Shown here piece after piece: positions 12,071 to 25,133 of a stretch of 64,000 nt of DNA; position 1 is the stretch's first letter, and each line of letters begins with the position of its first letter. The stretch is from positions 65,450,181 through 65,514,180 of the forward strand of contig NC_058340.1 in the NCBI RefSeq assembly GCF_905475395.1, in the 5' to 3' direction. The translations under genes and the position numbers were made by a program. The notes below the pieces were generated by a model, which worked only from the letters and a program-made list of their open reading frames with translations, did no database searches and was not told the DNA's origin. The DNA comes from Chrysoperla carnea. Its lineage: Eukaryota; Arthropoda; Insecta; Neuroptera; Chrysopidae.

Positions 12071-13275
12071 TGTATACATTTAAATATAAAATATATTTAT
12101 TGTTAGCAGAGATTTTTTAATTTACTTTGATCGTTATTTTAATTACTATGAAACAATCTTTTAAATGCGTATCCACTTTTAAAAAGAGTAAATAAAAAAA
12201 AAAGTTTGAAAAGTTGATTAATTAGTTTCATATTTATATGTCTAATATTATGTCGAAAAATTTTTTCACACAAATTTTTCATGCATAGAAAATAATTTAA
12301 TTTATATATTTCAAACTCAATCGAATGACTATGAAAAAATAAATTTTAGATTTGATATAAATTTGCATTAAAAGAAGTATTTCGCCTTTTTTTCCTAAGA
12401 AATCATTCTAGTCCATAATCATATTCCAGAACTATTGATACAAGCTTTTTTTAATTAACTTGGTCTGTACATGAGAAAAAAATTTACAATTCGTTCTACG
12501 AAATAGAAATTTTGGTGGAAGCGGTGGGAAAAATATATTGAAGTAAGCGCTAATTAATTTTAAGGTGATTGTAAATCTACAGTATTGTTAAAATTTATTG
12601 GTTTATTGCACGGTACATTCATATAAACCAAATACATGCTTTGTAGTCAAGTAATGCGTTACTTTTGGTTTTATAATACACGCAACTACAAAAATATATA
12701 ATATATTGTGTGCAATTGATGCATATAAATTTGATAATATAGATATCACTCTTCAATCATCAATACTATAGTCGTATCTGTTCATCAAATGATGGATTTT
12801 CGATGAACTCACAATTAAATTAAAATTTTGTTTTTATATCATCAACAACCTTATATTTTTATGGTATTATTATAAACTACAAGATTGTCTAAATATTTTA
12901 GATAGTTTTTTTATCACACTCTCTAGATTTTTTGATATAGAAATATCCAATTGAAAAGGATAACTTAGCCAACTTTGAACGATAAATAATAATAAAAAGC
13001 CCGATGACCAACGAATTTTTTTATGACTTTTGGAAACTGTATTTATAATGTTGTTAATCAAAAAATGTATTTATAAAGTTTTATTGAAATCCCTAGTATT
13101 ATTCAATCCTTGCATATTTCCTTAATCAGTTTGCATTCAAATGAATCTATCTTTATATACTTAAAACGTTTTGTATAATGACATTTTATATGATCGGACG
13201 TTTTGCTAAAACAATATTCTTATTAAACGACTAAAAATTAAGAAAAATACTTTTAAAAATATAAAATCGACTTAC

Positions 13276-13467
13276 AATTAATTTATTTGTAACATTTGAT
13301 GAAAAATCACAGTTTGTATGATGTATTGTTGAAGATGTACCATTTTGTAACATTTCGCCTAAACATTCAATATATTCAATTGCACTACGTAATATTTCAA
13401 CTTTTGGTAAACGTTGACCGGGATTTGCACAAGTTCGTTTCTTTAATAATTCAAATGCTTCGTTCAC
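13276..13467 (-). CDS. nau: nautilus coding exon 2 (helix-loop-helix)
   Basis: 64 residues in phase 0, from Val-Asn-Glu-Ala-Phe to Asn-Lys-Leu-Ile. The acceptor TTTGCAG ends at 13468 and the donor GTAAGT begins at 13275. Confidence 0.9.
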
Positions 13468-16225
13468 CTGCAAAAAAAAAATTGTTATAAACTGTCATAA
13501 ACAAAACAAAAAGTTATTATGATCTCTACGACGCGAGTTACATCAACAAAATTGCTGGCAAAAAGTAAGTTTAGTGAGAAGTGAAAACTAAAGATTCTGG
13601 GTACTTAATTTAAGATAAGATAAAGAATTCCTAATAAATTTAAGCGAAACCAATTCGTGTAATCAATTTTCTCGTCGTGTATGAAGACTTAGGGGAAAGG
13701 GAAGGGGTTATATCCAGTTGCGAGCGCAAAAAAAATGTTTTATGGGAGTTTTTTTTTTGGGAATACCATTTATTTTACATAAATATAAAATACGTATACA
13801 TATAGGACATTTGTTTAATTTTAAAAATTTGATATGGTATTGCTCCTGTAGACGATCTTCTGAATGAAAGTCCCCCAAAAAAAGGTGTCTAGCGATGAGC
13901 GCCATATCTCTGGCTTAGATTATCCAAAATGAAAAAATAAAAAAAATTTCTTTAGTCGATAGATGAATTCAGGTATTAATATGAAAGAACAGTCGAAATT
14001 ATGATTTTTGACAAAATGACGGCTTCCAAGAAAAAAAATTCCCAACTTTAAATAGGTCTAAAACAACGAAATAATTTTCAGAAATCTTATTCTTTCGATT
14101 AAAACCATGGGACAATATCTAAGAAAATTGCGTAAAAATTCGAAAAAGGTCGAAGCCGTTTCGGAGAAAACATGCTCGCCAACTTTGAAAATGCTGTTTC
14201 GAGAAAAACACATTTAAAGTTCAAAAGACGTTAACACTCAGTTAAAAATTTTGTTGCTTATGTTATTATTTGCAATTTTTAAAAATAAAAATCAATTTTG
14301 TTTATTTCACTCATATAGCTAAAATTAATTTCCAAGAATTAATTCGCATATAAATTAATCGCAAAAAAGCTTAGCTCAAAATTTATGTATACAATATTGT
14401 CATGCAAACATAATCCAAATTTCATATTAAAAATTTTTTTTTTAAAACTAATAAATATTAAATAATTGATTTTTATCAACGAAAACAAACAGATTAAGTT
14501 CATTTAAAATAGCTATTAACACGACCACAAAATTACTGTTGAGGTTTTTCTTGATTTTCAAAAAAATAAAAAACTAGAGTCGAAAATCTATTAATCTGTC
14601 AAAAAATTAATTTATTGATTTTTTATTTATTTTATTGAATTTTATTCTATTTTAGTGAAAGATCCAAAACTTTATGTATTGTTCTTTTGATTTTATTTCT
14701 CGGCAATTAAAATTTAAAAAAAAATGCAAATTAATTAATAAAAATTTCAAACATTTCCCTGATTTAAAGAGGATAACTTTAAAGATTTATCTGGGGAATA
14801 ATAATACAATGTCAACTTGTACATATTAATTTAAAATTTACATATTCTTTGCCGACGGCCGCGGGTGTAAAATAATAGATTTTTCAATTTTCAGATTTTA
14901 AAGAAAAGTTCTTAAATTGAAAATTTTAAGCAGTTATTTGTCTACTTAAGCACGTTTTCTCAATAGACGCAGCTACTCCATTCTTGTTTTGAGATTTAAA
15001 ATAATAGTAATTTATAATTTTCTCTGGCAAAAAATTTCTTAAAAATATGGTAAAATTTGAAACAACGCCTAACTATTTTTAAAAATTTCCTTGTAGAACG
15101 ATAAAAAAACAATTTTATCTATAAACAAGATGCGCTAGGAAATAATAAATTTTAAAACATAGAAATTTCAATAATTTATTCTTTTCAGCTCTTCCAAATT
15201 TTATATCATTCATTAAATTTCTAGCAATTTTGAAACGCTTAACCGGGTCAAACACAACTACAAACCCGATGATTGAAGCCTTGAGGAAAAACCACATTGA
15301 AATTTACTAACGCATTTGGAAACTTTGATACCATATACAGACAGGCGGTTTAAAGTTATATCAAACCTTTTTATCGGGGATTTAAATTAAAGGACCTCAT
15401 CAGGCGTGGATCTAGAATTAAATTTAGACTAAAAACAGGATTTATAGTGCCAGAAAACATTTATTTGTCTTCGTAAATAAGCCTGGGTCCCCCAACGGGA
15501 GTCCTTTGATCAAAAATTTGTCTGCTTCCTTCTACTATTCGTCTTTTTTTTTTGTCTTCGTAATCTACCTAGGGTGCTAGATCCGCGCTTTGGATTAATT
15601 ACGAATGTCTTAAAAAAGCAAAGTTTTTCTTGATTTAAACTTATTTATTTTTTTAGGAAATTTTTTTTAGCACGCGCCTTACTTAATTTATCGGAAGAAA
15701 CATTTAGCAGAAATTTAATTATTTAGCTGCGCCTGAGAAGGTGTAATCTATATTTCAGATCTCAAAATGTAAACGTATAAAATTTTTAAGTTAACACCTT
15801 TAAACGACCTCTTGACATTGCATAGTCTTCTTAAATCCAGAAAAAATATACATATTTACCTTTCTCAATCTTCGACGCTCACGTAAAGTAGCCGCACGTC
15901 GCCGATCAACCGATATATTTTTCTTTTTACAAGCCTTACAAGCCCATGTCAAACATTTTCTCACATTTTCATTATTATTATTAAAATTATGAAAATTATT
16001 ATTTTTTAACGCCGAAGGTTCGAGTATATGATTAACCGACGCATTATTACAATTATTATTTTCCGATTTTTTATGAAATTTTTTATCATTCACGGATATA
16101 TTTAATTTTTGAAATTGTTTTTCCGTCATATTTTCCTCATTAACTTTCCGTTGCCATAATAATTGTTGCTGTTCATTTTGATAAAATTTCTCGTTACCAC
16201 AATTAGTTTCACTTTTGAAATTCAT
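13276..16225 (-). CDS. nau: Myogenic bHLH transcription factor, nautilus/MyoD homologue, 3' partial
   Basis: Exons 16225-15860 and 13467-13276 join in phase 0 into 186 residues. Exon 1 holds an Asn-rich N-terminus, then the myogenic Cys-rich motif [12 protein letters not shown] (residues 90-101), whose Trp is known in vertebrate MyoD to contact Pbx/Meis cofactors. The basic region follows, [15 protein letters not shown], with the Ala-Thr pair and junction Lys that define myogenic specificity. Exon 2 continues with helix 1-loop-helix 2, [20 protein letters not shown] then [16 protein letters not shown]. Family knowledge predicts E-box (CANNTG) binding as a heterodimer with Daughterless and a role in muscle founder identity. 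The start ATG is at 16225. The frame runs into a GTAAGT donor after 13276. Family members usually have a further C-terminal region, so one or more downstream exons are missing from this annotation. Confidence 0.9.
13468..15859 (-). other. nautilus intron 1
   Basis: 2.4-kb AT-rich intron. The only structure I see is at 15403-15590, where GCGTGGATCTAG and CTAGATCCGCGC form a short inverted pair around GGGTCCCCCAACGGGAG, probably an old transposon remnant. Confidence 0.6.
15860..16225 (-). CDS. nau: nautilus coding exon 1 (Cys-rich and basic regions)
   Basis: 122 residues, ATG at 16225, ending in phase 0 after Arg-Leu-Arg-Lys with donor GTAAAT. The intron falls exactly between the basic region and helix 1. 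Confidence 0.9.
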
Positions 16226-16929
16226 GTTTTTTAACGGAATTGTTCCCGAATTAACAAGAATTTAGGTCGAATATCAATAAACACTTCACACACTAATAAC
16301 AATAAGGATTCGAAATTGGTCATAGTAAAAAAAATTTAAGTACGTTAATTATCAAAAATTTGGGACCATTTTGAGATATGTCAAGCGTCGTTTTGTAGCT
16401 GAGCGTCGGTTCAAAAAAACTGTTTCAAACATAAAACTTAGAAAAAAAAAATTAAAGACTTTAAGAGATTCACAGTTTTATGTGACATGTGTCCCATAAT
16501 ATAAGGTATCGTTCGGCGTTTTCATTAAGACCACATGTAAAATGTCGTCGCACGCAAAAAATATAGTGGGGGAACTCGAATACAATATAATTTAAGATTT
16601 ATGAATATTAATTACTATATTTAAGTAAATCCCATTAATTTAGTTAAAAGTAAATATGAATATATCTTTTTTTTTATTTTTTTTTTTATTATAAATGTAT
16701 TTTTTATTTTTCGAAATATAAAATATTTTTAAGGCAAATTTTTTGTTTTATTATCATGATCTATTTTGTTTTTTTTTTTGTAAAAATTTCATTTTAATTA
16801 TTAAATTTTTCAATAAATTTTCTTTTTAATTGAACGTGTTAAACTTTACAAAAAAAAACTTTATTTAGCAAAATCAAAAATATGTTTTTTTTTCTTATTT
16901 TCAATTTTTTTGGATGAAAGAGATTAAAA

Positions 16930-17240
16930 CAAATGAAAACAAACAATTAACTGAGTTAATTGTTGAAATACCCTGTATAGAAGGTGTTGAATGTCAGTGT
17001 TTGCATTAATTTTGTTGAATTAGAAAAGCATTAAAAACCAACATAATTACAAATGGTAGCCGAAAATTTATAATATTTTCGAAATAATTTTCTAGAATTT
17101 TTTTTTCGTTTTTCGAGAGTCTTTCATAAGGCTACTAGTTAGAGCTACCTGCAAATTTTTAAGTCCTTATCTTTAATAGTTTTTGAGAAAATCGAACCAA
17201 AATATTGTCCTAATTTGCGTGCTCACGGTTAAACAATCAA
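16930..17240 (+). repeat. R1 dispersed repeat, 5' fragment
   Basis: Begins with CAATTAACTGAGTTAATTG and GAAATACCCTGTATAG and ends at CCTAATTTGCGTGCTCACGG followed by TTAAACA. These are the 5' blocks of the long copy at 8932-9600 in the opposite orientation. Confidence 0.6.
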
Positions 17241-17387
17241 CCCAGTGGCGCGGGGGCTATAAAGGGATAATTTTCTGAAGCCAATGCAAAAAACCGCAGG
17301 TCAATACATCCATCAAAAAATGTAAAACGTTTTTCGTAAGTAAAACGTATTTATATTACATTAGATTGCTATTATGTTAAAGATAGA

Positions 17388-17465
17388 GTAGTGGTTAGCT
17401 CAGACACCTTCTGTTACGGAGTACCTCGGTTCGTATCTGGCATTGTCCCGATTAATTTATTAATT
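17388..17465 (+). repeat. tRNA-like SINE head
   Basis: Contains TGGTTAGCTCAGACACC (resembling RNA polymerase III box A) and GGTTCGTATCTGG (box B) about 30 bp apart. The arms do not fold into a proper tRNA acceptor stem, so it is a tRNA-derived element rather than a tRNA gene. Confidence 0.45.
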
Positions 17466-17568
17466 AAATAGTCAAGATAAAGTCTTTTTTTTAGATAATT
17501 GTAGATTGTAAGAACCAAAAGCGACAAATAAGTAAGAGAGGGAGGTATATTTTATGTTATTTTAATTC

Positions 17569-18085
17569 CCACCCCCTGACAGAAGATTGATTTATGACAT
17601 AAATAGGAAGGTGGTACTAACATAATTAATTTTTTTTTTTTTTTTTTTTGAAATAACATATTCTCCTTTTACAAAATCTTATAAAATTTCATTTAACAAC
17701 AATAAATTTTTAGCATGTACAACAAAAAAGCAACTTATTATTTTTTCAGCAAGTATTTTTTTAATATTTTGTAATAGGCGAATATGTTATAAAAAAGTGG
17801 GATAAAATATAAGCCATGTTCTCCTATCACAAAATTTCAAATTTTAGTCGCAACAAACTTCTATTTTTATTTTATAATTACAAAATTTAATATTTTGTAA
17901 TAGGAGAATATGAGTGAGATAAACTATATGACATGTTCTCCTATTAAAAAGTTTCAAATTTTAGCATAACCAAGCCATTTGTATAAATTTTTAGTATTTT
18001 GTAGCAGGAGAATATGATTTAAAAGAGTGAGATATACTTAAATTCTCACCTCCTGACAGAATAGTGATTTATGGCATATGCATAA
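17569..18085. repeat. Array of small palindromic units
   Basis: The block TTTTGTAATAGGAGAATATG recurs near 17768, 17892 and 17996, and between copies its inverse (CATGTTCTCCTATNACAAAA-like) occurs. The array is flanked by near-direct repeats of CCTGACAGAA-GATTGATTTATG at about 17575 and 18050. Spacing is 104-124 bp. Confidence 0.55.
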
Positions 18086-18130
18086 CTGACGTTATTTATG
18101 ACAAGAGGGCGGGGTATGTAAATAATTTAA

Positions 18131-18410
18131 ATAAACTATAAAAAGAGTGGAAAATTTTTAACATCAGGAAAAATGCATTTAATATAAAAGTAAAAATTAT
18201 AGCACCACCATGATACGAACCAGCGTACCTCGGTGTCACAGACAAGTGCTATACCCACACAGCTACCCGACTTATTTAAAATCATATAATTAACTTAATA
18301 CTTACCTTCAAAAATAATTAATTAGTTAATAATTTTGTTTTGAAAGGAAAAATGAGATACAAAAAAATCAAACAAAATTTAAAATATGTAACGATTTTAT
18401 TTATTTATAT
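18131..18410 (-). repeat. tRNA-derived SINE, copy A
   Basis: On the minus strand, GTAGCTGTGTGGGTA (box A-like) is followed by GGTTCGTATCATGG (box B-like). The flanking tail matches copy B at 18588-18865 along about 270 bp, including AAACTATAAAAAG and TTTAAAATATGTAACGATTT. Confidence 0.6.
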
Positions 18411-18587
18411 TAATTTTTATTAATTTAGAAAAAATGAAAAATTTGTTATCCCGAAAATTGATTTTATACTGAATTAAATAACTATTATTATTCATTCATA
18501 TTTTTTTATGTGAAATATGTACATATATATATAATAAATTATCCTTTTTATCAATTTTTCTTAATTATTAATATTATACCTACCGTT

Positions 18588-18865
18588 AAACTATAAAAAG
18601 AAAAAATTTTAGCATCAGTAAAAATTCATTTAATTTAAAAGTAAAATTATTAACCACACCAGGATTCGAACCAGCGTACCGTGGTTTCATAGGTAATTGT
18701 TTTACCCACACAGCCACCCAGCTTATTTAATAAATAATTAATTTAATACTTACGTTTGCTAAATAATTAATTAATTGATAATTCTGTTCTGAAAGAAAAA
18801 CTAGGATAGAAAATTTTAAAAATAAAACAAAATTTAAAATATATAACGATTTTTAGTTATTTATA
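18588..18865 (-). repeat. tRNA-derived SINE, copy B
   Basis: Direct repeat of copy A, offset by about 457 bp and same orientation, with GTGGCTGTGTGGGTAAAAC and box B GGTTCGAATCCTGG. A T-arm can be drawn only partly and the acceptor stem fails, so it is not called as a tRNA. Confidence 0.6.
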
Positions 18866-18991
18866 ACAAAAAAAATTTTATATTTTCATAAAACAAATTT
18901 ACAGAGATTCATTCTTATTTTCTTATTAAAGTTCTTATACAAAATAAGTAAAATTCTATCACTTTTATATAATAATAATAATTATATTAAT

Positions 18992-19054
18992 AAAGGATGT
19001 ACCAAAATTAACGCCTGATTCGAACTTCTTGCGTTAATTTTGGAACACTCCTTT
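18992..19054. repeat. Short inverted repeat, collapsed transposon ends
   Basis: AAAGGATGTACCAAAATTAACGC-like left arm (18993-19013) and its near-exact inverse at 19031-19053, separated by only 17 bp. It looks like two transposon termini brought together by internal deletion. Confidence 0.5.
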
Positions 19055-19528
19055 ATAAAACACAATATATACTTTCTTATAAATACTACTAACTAAACCA
19101 TAGAGATATGAAGATAGCGAACGCTAGCCTGTTAGCGGATGAGCCAAGCGAGAGAGAAGACTGCCAGTAAGTTCCCCTGTGTCCTTGTCTGATACGTAAG
19201 AATTCTGGACGTACCGATTCTATTATTATTATTATCACGCGTAAATGCGCACTGGCTCGCGAATGTTGTATTCAATTAAATTAAATATAAAATATTCATT
19301 TATTTATTTAAAATTAGTTGTAATAAAAAGAAATGGGAAGGTGTGTTTCATACACACACTAATAAATTCAGATCATAGTTCTCTTTTCTGGCACTGGCTG
19401 CTCAAGAATTCAGGACGTACCTGTCAACTAAATTGAGACCATTCATTCAAAATTACGTTCAGGCTCCTTGTACCTATACTTCGTATTACTTACCTATTGT
19501 TGTCAACGATTTTGTTCGTTTTGTACAC

Positions 19529-20176
19529 TTAAGGATGTATGAGCATGACAACAATGTTTGATTTAAAGGCTCAAAATTTGTTTGTAGGTAGTTTTTTACT
19601 CAAAGAATATGTGGTTAAAATTTCAGCTTATGTAACCGGGCAAATTTTTAAGAAAAAAGTCATTAAAAATCGATATAAAATACATTGGCTCTTATGGAGG
19701 AATCTCAAAAAACGACATATTTTGGAAATTTTTGATAATTTTCATTTGGAATGAATGAAAACAAAATTAAAAAAAACTTTTTAATAGAAAGTAAACATAT
19801 TAGCAATGAATTAGAAAAGAAAAATACTAAGTGTCACCGTCCATATAAGGGATGTAAGAGCAGGGTAGATTAAGGGTTGAAATTATTTTTATCTTATTTT
19901 CAACTTTGATGATGAATTTTGTTATAACTTCATGAATGTAGACGAAAAATAAGAATAAAATTTTTCGATATGTGTCTTGGTTTTCGAAATATCGAAAGCT
20001 AAAATAATTAAACAAAATTTTCAATTTTCGATATTTTGAAAATTAAGCCAGATATCGAAAAATTTTATTCTTACTTTTCGTCTTATATCGTCAAGTAATA
20101 ATATAAATTTATCATCAAAATTGAAAATATCTATTTTTAAATTTTTACCCCCACGCCCTCGCTCATACATCCTTAA
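19529..20176. mobile_element. TTAA-flanked MITE with GGATGTATGAGC ends
   Basis: A 640-bp unit between two TTAA sites (19529-19532 and 20173-20176). Its 12-bp termini, GGATGTATGAGC and GCTCATACATCC, are exact inverted repeats. An inner palindrome around 19935-20100 pairs AATAAAATTTTTCGATAT with its inverse. TTAA target choice is a hallmark of piggyBac-type transposases; no transposase is encoded here. Confidence 0.75.
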
Positions 20177-23100
20177 AGCGCTTATTATAAAATATATTAT
20201 TCATTTGTACTTTTACACAAAATTTTGTTGAGAAAATCGTTTTTCAACATGAACAAGCATTTCTTTTTACGACCCTAAAAGCGTTAAGCATCCAAAACGT
20301 ACAAATTCTATGACAAGTCTCCTACCTGTTATCTCTATTCATACACCTAACTTATTGTCTGAAAATAAAAGCTTTATTTTAAATAAAAACACCAAGTAAT
20401 TTTTTAAATTATCTTTTTTTTTTATTTTATTTTATTTTCTTTTAAAATATTTATATTGGAATAATAATAACATTATAAAATTAAATTATACACAACAAGC
20501 TTGAAATATTATTTACTAACCTGTTCAAAAACTAAATGTTTTTTTTTTTAATATAATTATATAAAATCAAAAAATATACAAACGTATATACAACTTATAA
20601 TAGTACACAGTTTATTTTATTTTTTTTAAATTCATTTTATTTAAAAATTAATATTTTCTGTAAATAAAATCATTTTGATTGTTTAAAAATAATGAGAAAA
20701 CAAAACAAACATTTAAAAACTAAAAAATATGATTAAATGAAAATTGAGAAAAAATAATACATTAAAAAAAAGTATAGGATGTAATGTTGATTTGTTTTTT
20801 GTTTTTTTTTTTTTTATAAAAGTCTTGTGTATTTTGGATCCATCTTTTGTTTTAAATAAATGATTATATAAATAATAAGTTCAAATTTTTTACTAAAAAT
20901 ATTTTACCTAAAATATAAAATTGATAAATTTTTCATCGATTTTTCAGTTAAAAATATTCGCCTTCTAATACGCAAGTCACTACGTTTTTAATTACAAACC
21001 GACCAAAAACCTTTAAAAACTGACTCTTCTAAATAGAAGAAAACTTTAAATTAAGTAAAAATATTTACCTTTGGATGTTCTACCGCCTTTTAAAAAGTAT
21101 ATTCTATAATTCAAGCCGTCTGGCATTATTTGTCGAGAATCGGATGTCAAATTTGACGTATTCAAAAATGGCACATGCATCTGACATCCGTCAACGACAT
21201 ACCAGTTCAACTGTCAATTTTGTCATTTAAAAAGGACCTCGTATGATTATGTTCCTTTCTTTTTCAAGACAAATCGGATAATATAGACATTCATTCTTTA
21301 AAAAATATAGGAATGATTCAACTAGAAATAATCGTCAATGCCTGTGCTAATTTTATTATAAAATTTCACAGTTTGCATAATATTTCGAGTCAGTCATCAC
21401 GTAGTCCGTTTTAACGGTATCGTAAATTTTTTTTGATACCTCTAATTGCATAGAGAGCACTTTAAGTCACTAAATCGGTAAAAAGTCAAATTTAAATTAA
21501 AAAATTTTTCATCAAATGTTTAAAAACAATACACTTAAAAAATATACCTAAAACTATCTATACAAAATATTTTACAAAATTTTTCCACTTTATGTTCGTG
21601 AAGCATAATTAAAGTGGAAGACAATTGAGTGTCTAATTATAAAGCGTTACGAATTTTATTCAAAAAAACTATGGGTTGTCCAAAAATTTATTTAATATAA
21701 AAGTCGCATAACTCTGAAGAGGAACCAATTAAGCGGTTATAAGAGCTACCTTATTTTCCGCCTTCAAGTCATGCAAATTTTAAATAAATGAATTTTTTCT
21801 GCAGCCAATAGTTTTTTTGATAAAAGTTTGCTAAATACCGAGAATGAATTAAGTAGTAAAAAACACTTGTACTCTGAAACAGCGTTATAAAAATTAATTC
21901 GTTGAACAATTTTAAAAATTGACAAACGAAAATTGTGACTATAGTAAAAAAAAAAAAAAAAACCTTTTAAAAATTACGACCCTCTTGAAAAATTCTGCTA
22001 GTTTTTTAAATAACAGATAACAATCATTAAATCAAAGACGTTAATTACTTATATAATCATTTCAGAAAAAATTTCTTGCTAATTTTTCAGTCAAAAATTA
22101 AAAACATAATAAAACACAAAAAATAATAGAAAGATATTTTTGAAAAAAACAATTATTTTTTTCGAAAGAAAAATTCTTTAAGGTTGTTTAAAAGAAAATA
22201 AATAGGTTGTATCTAGGAAAAAGATTAAATTATTATCATAAACTCTTGTTGAATCCACAAATGAAAAATATCTAAATTAGTCAACCTACGTAATATATCA
22301 AAACAGATGCGGTAGTGCCATTTTTGGTCTAAAATCATTTAACATTAGATAAATTTTCAATTAAAACGTATTTCTCATTTTCATCAATTTTTTTTAAACA
22401 TAGGCATGAGTTTTATATTAACTTCGGGTATATTTAATAGATTCGACATATGCCAAAGCGATTACTTAAAAAGAAATGCTGTATCAAAATTTAGCCGCAT
22501 TAAATTAGCGCAAGGTATAAAATTATACAAATAACATTTATTAATATGCGAACTTTCTCTATCTCACGTCATTTGTCTCCGTCTGTCTCAAACAAATCGT
22601 TTCCACACCAAAAATCAAAAAGCAAGCATGCAGCAATCGGTTACTTATGACGGCGTATGCTTTCAAAATAATTTCATGTTATTTGCAAGCTCCGCACTTT
22701 CTTTAAGCTTTTTAAGTCTTCATGAGAAAAATAATAGTAAGGGAGCCCAAGAGGGGATTTGTGTAGTTATTCGAGCGCGTCATATTAAGACATGGGGGTT
22801 TCTTGGACCTTCCTCAGTACCTCCATCAAATATTTGCCCTAAATATGGGGGGGCCCGCATAGGGCAGCCACTTTTAGCGTTTTAATTTCAATTTTGAAAA
22901 CACTCTTTGTTTTAAATTCAGTGTTTTTTTAACATTAAAGTTTTGATATATTAAGTAAATTGAACTTTCTTTTTAATTAACAACACAATGATACCATTAA
23001 ATATGAAAAATATATCCTCTATTATATAATATTATTCGATTTAATAATTATTAAACACAATTTGTTTGTTTGTTTTGAAAATAATTAATTACATTTGATA

Positions 23101-23652
23101 TTATTAAATCAACCTAATTAATTATCAATAATTTATTTACGTTCCTAATGAAAAATACTTTTACCTTTCTTATGTGTATCGCTTTCTTTTTTTTTTTATA
23201 AAAAAAAAACTTTATACATCAAAAATTGGAAAAAGAAATGAACTCTCGAACAGTGATGAAAATACGTTGCGATGTAGTTTTCTGTGTTTTCAGGATATTT
23301 TCGTTGACGCTTTTATATTTTTAATTTTGTCGATGAAATTTTTCATGTGGTCGTTTTTTTTTGTAGTTGGATATAGGAAGAAGTTTTTACGATATTTTAT
23401 TTATAATTTTTTTAATAAATTGATGAATTTTCTTCACACCTATATTGTGATACAAAATAAATTTAATGTTAGCTTGTGCGTTGTAAAATTACTTTTCGTT
23501 GCCTTATAAAGTAATATTTTCTAAGTTGATACCATCACATTTCATTCATCATTTCTCATACCATCAATTTTTGAAACCCATACCTTTCTGTTTGTTTTGA
23601 ACATTTGTATTTGTACAATTTTTGTTTGTTTACGAACATTCACGAGCTTTGA

Positions 23653-23801
23653 ACATAGTGAGACAAATTTAGTTGGCTTACATTTTAAAAATTTTTACAT
23701 ATTATTTTGGAAAAAAATACATTTATTGAAAGTTTCAGAAAATTTATTTGAATTGATTCGTTTCGAATTGAATTGAATGAATTGATTCGTCTCACTATGT
23801 C
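23653..23801. mobile_element. Small MITE with CATAGTGAGAC ends
   Basis: ACATAGTGAGACAAAT at the left and ATTCGTCTCACTATGT at the right are inverted repeats with one difference, bounding about 149 bp without an ORF. Confidence 0.6.
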
Positions 23802-24724
23802 CTACACATCTTAAACATATGTATGATATTTAAAAATAAATAGTATTTATAATAATTTAGAAATTTCTAAATAAAATAACATAAAGTTTATTTTGAAGAA
23901 ATATTTATAATCTAAGATATAAAGTTAGAAATGGTATCGAAATTTTTACAGTATGGCATTTGAAACATATAAACACGAATTATTATATATAGAAAATAAC
24001 CGCCCTGTAGAAATAAATTGGTATAGAAAATATAAATTCCTTAAGAGTTATAAAATTTTTCGCATGAACATAATTGAATCCCTCCCACTCCACTATGTAT
24101 ATTCGACGCCATTTGCACATCATAGTATGTTGTGTGTATTACTAATAAGTTTTTCCCAGTAACTGAAGAAATGGAATATTTTCCTGAGAAATAAAGCTTA
24201 TGTTATCCTCCGGCTCATCAAGTAGCAAAAAGTTAGATCGAACTATTATTCCATTATGACGTGAAAGATGGACAAATAAGCACACTTTTGAATTTATATT
24301 ATATAATAAGTAGATTACCAAACGGTAAAAATTTCGATACCTTTCTCTACTTCATCTCTTAGAATAAAATTCCATCTTAAACATATATAAAATTTTATGT
24401 TATTTATAATATTTTAATAATACTTAATCTACAATGTCTTAAATTTTATTATTGCAAGAAATTGCAAGGAATAATACTTATTTCATCGATATTCAAAATA
24501 ATAAGATTGCAAACCCACTGAAAACTTCAGAGAATTTTTTATTTGACAGGCAGGAATTTTTCCACTATGAAATAGAATAATGACTCGAAAAAGACAGCAA
24601 TTTCAGAGTTATGTTTACCAGTTAAACAGTGCATTGACCATAGTTTTAAAAAAAAATTTGTATTAATAATACATTAATTTTTGAATTCACTTTTATTCCA
24701 CTCTTGTTTCATGCAAAATATAAG

Positions 24725-25133
24725 TTAAGGTAGTATAGCAGAATAGAGGATCACAGTTAACCACTATTTTTTAAAAATTTTATTCAAAAGAACAAAAATA
24801 CACGACCTCTTATGATTTTCTTGTTTAATTTTTACGGAAATGGTTTATGCATGGAAAATTGAAACAGTTCATATGTAAAAGCATCTTGGTGTATTAAATT
24901 ATAAATAGCACTAAAAAAGTATTTGTTGTTGATATTTCAACATGATTTACCACACACTTTGTTGAACTTTGTCTTTGTTTTTCCGTTAGCAGTCATATTT
25001 AAGACAAGGCCAAATTATCATTAAAAAATGTTTTTTAAATGTCATTGAATTTTTTTTGAATTTTTGTAGCTAAAAGTAATCATTGCTGATTTGAATAGAT
25101 TGGTATGACTACGATACTGCCATACTACCTTAA
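24725..25133. mobile_element. TTAA-flanked MITE with GGTAGTAT ends
   Basis: TTAA at 24725-24728 and 25130-25133 bound a 401-bp unit whose termini, GGTAGTATAGCAG and CTGCCATACTACC, are inverted repeats with one mismatch. Similar class to the element at 19529-20176, but with different internal sequence. Confidence 0.7.

Larger units (their letters stand above)
3033..13275. other. Intergenic region between the GNAT-like gene and nautilus
   Basis: About 10 kb of AT-rich DNA without a convincing gene. Repeats that can be recognised are listed separately (R1, R2, two inverted-repeat elements). A small triplication of TTATTTCGGAA lies at about 3507-3550 and a (TA)n run at about 6768-6800. The motif GGTGGAAGCG occurs near 5000 and 12515. 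The missing 3' exon of the nautilus gene should lie on the minus strand here, but I could not locate it. Confidence 0.5.

Noticed and set aside
18650-18725. Possible tRNA gene on the minus strand (box A and box B present)
   Set aside because: Acceptor and T stems do not pair properly, and the whole segment is a repeated SINE-like unit.
22628-22885. 85-residue ORF in a less AT-rich patch
   Set aside because: No start context, splice context or recognisable motif; possibly part of an old transposon.
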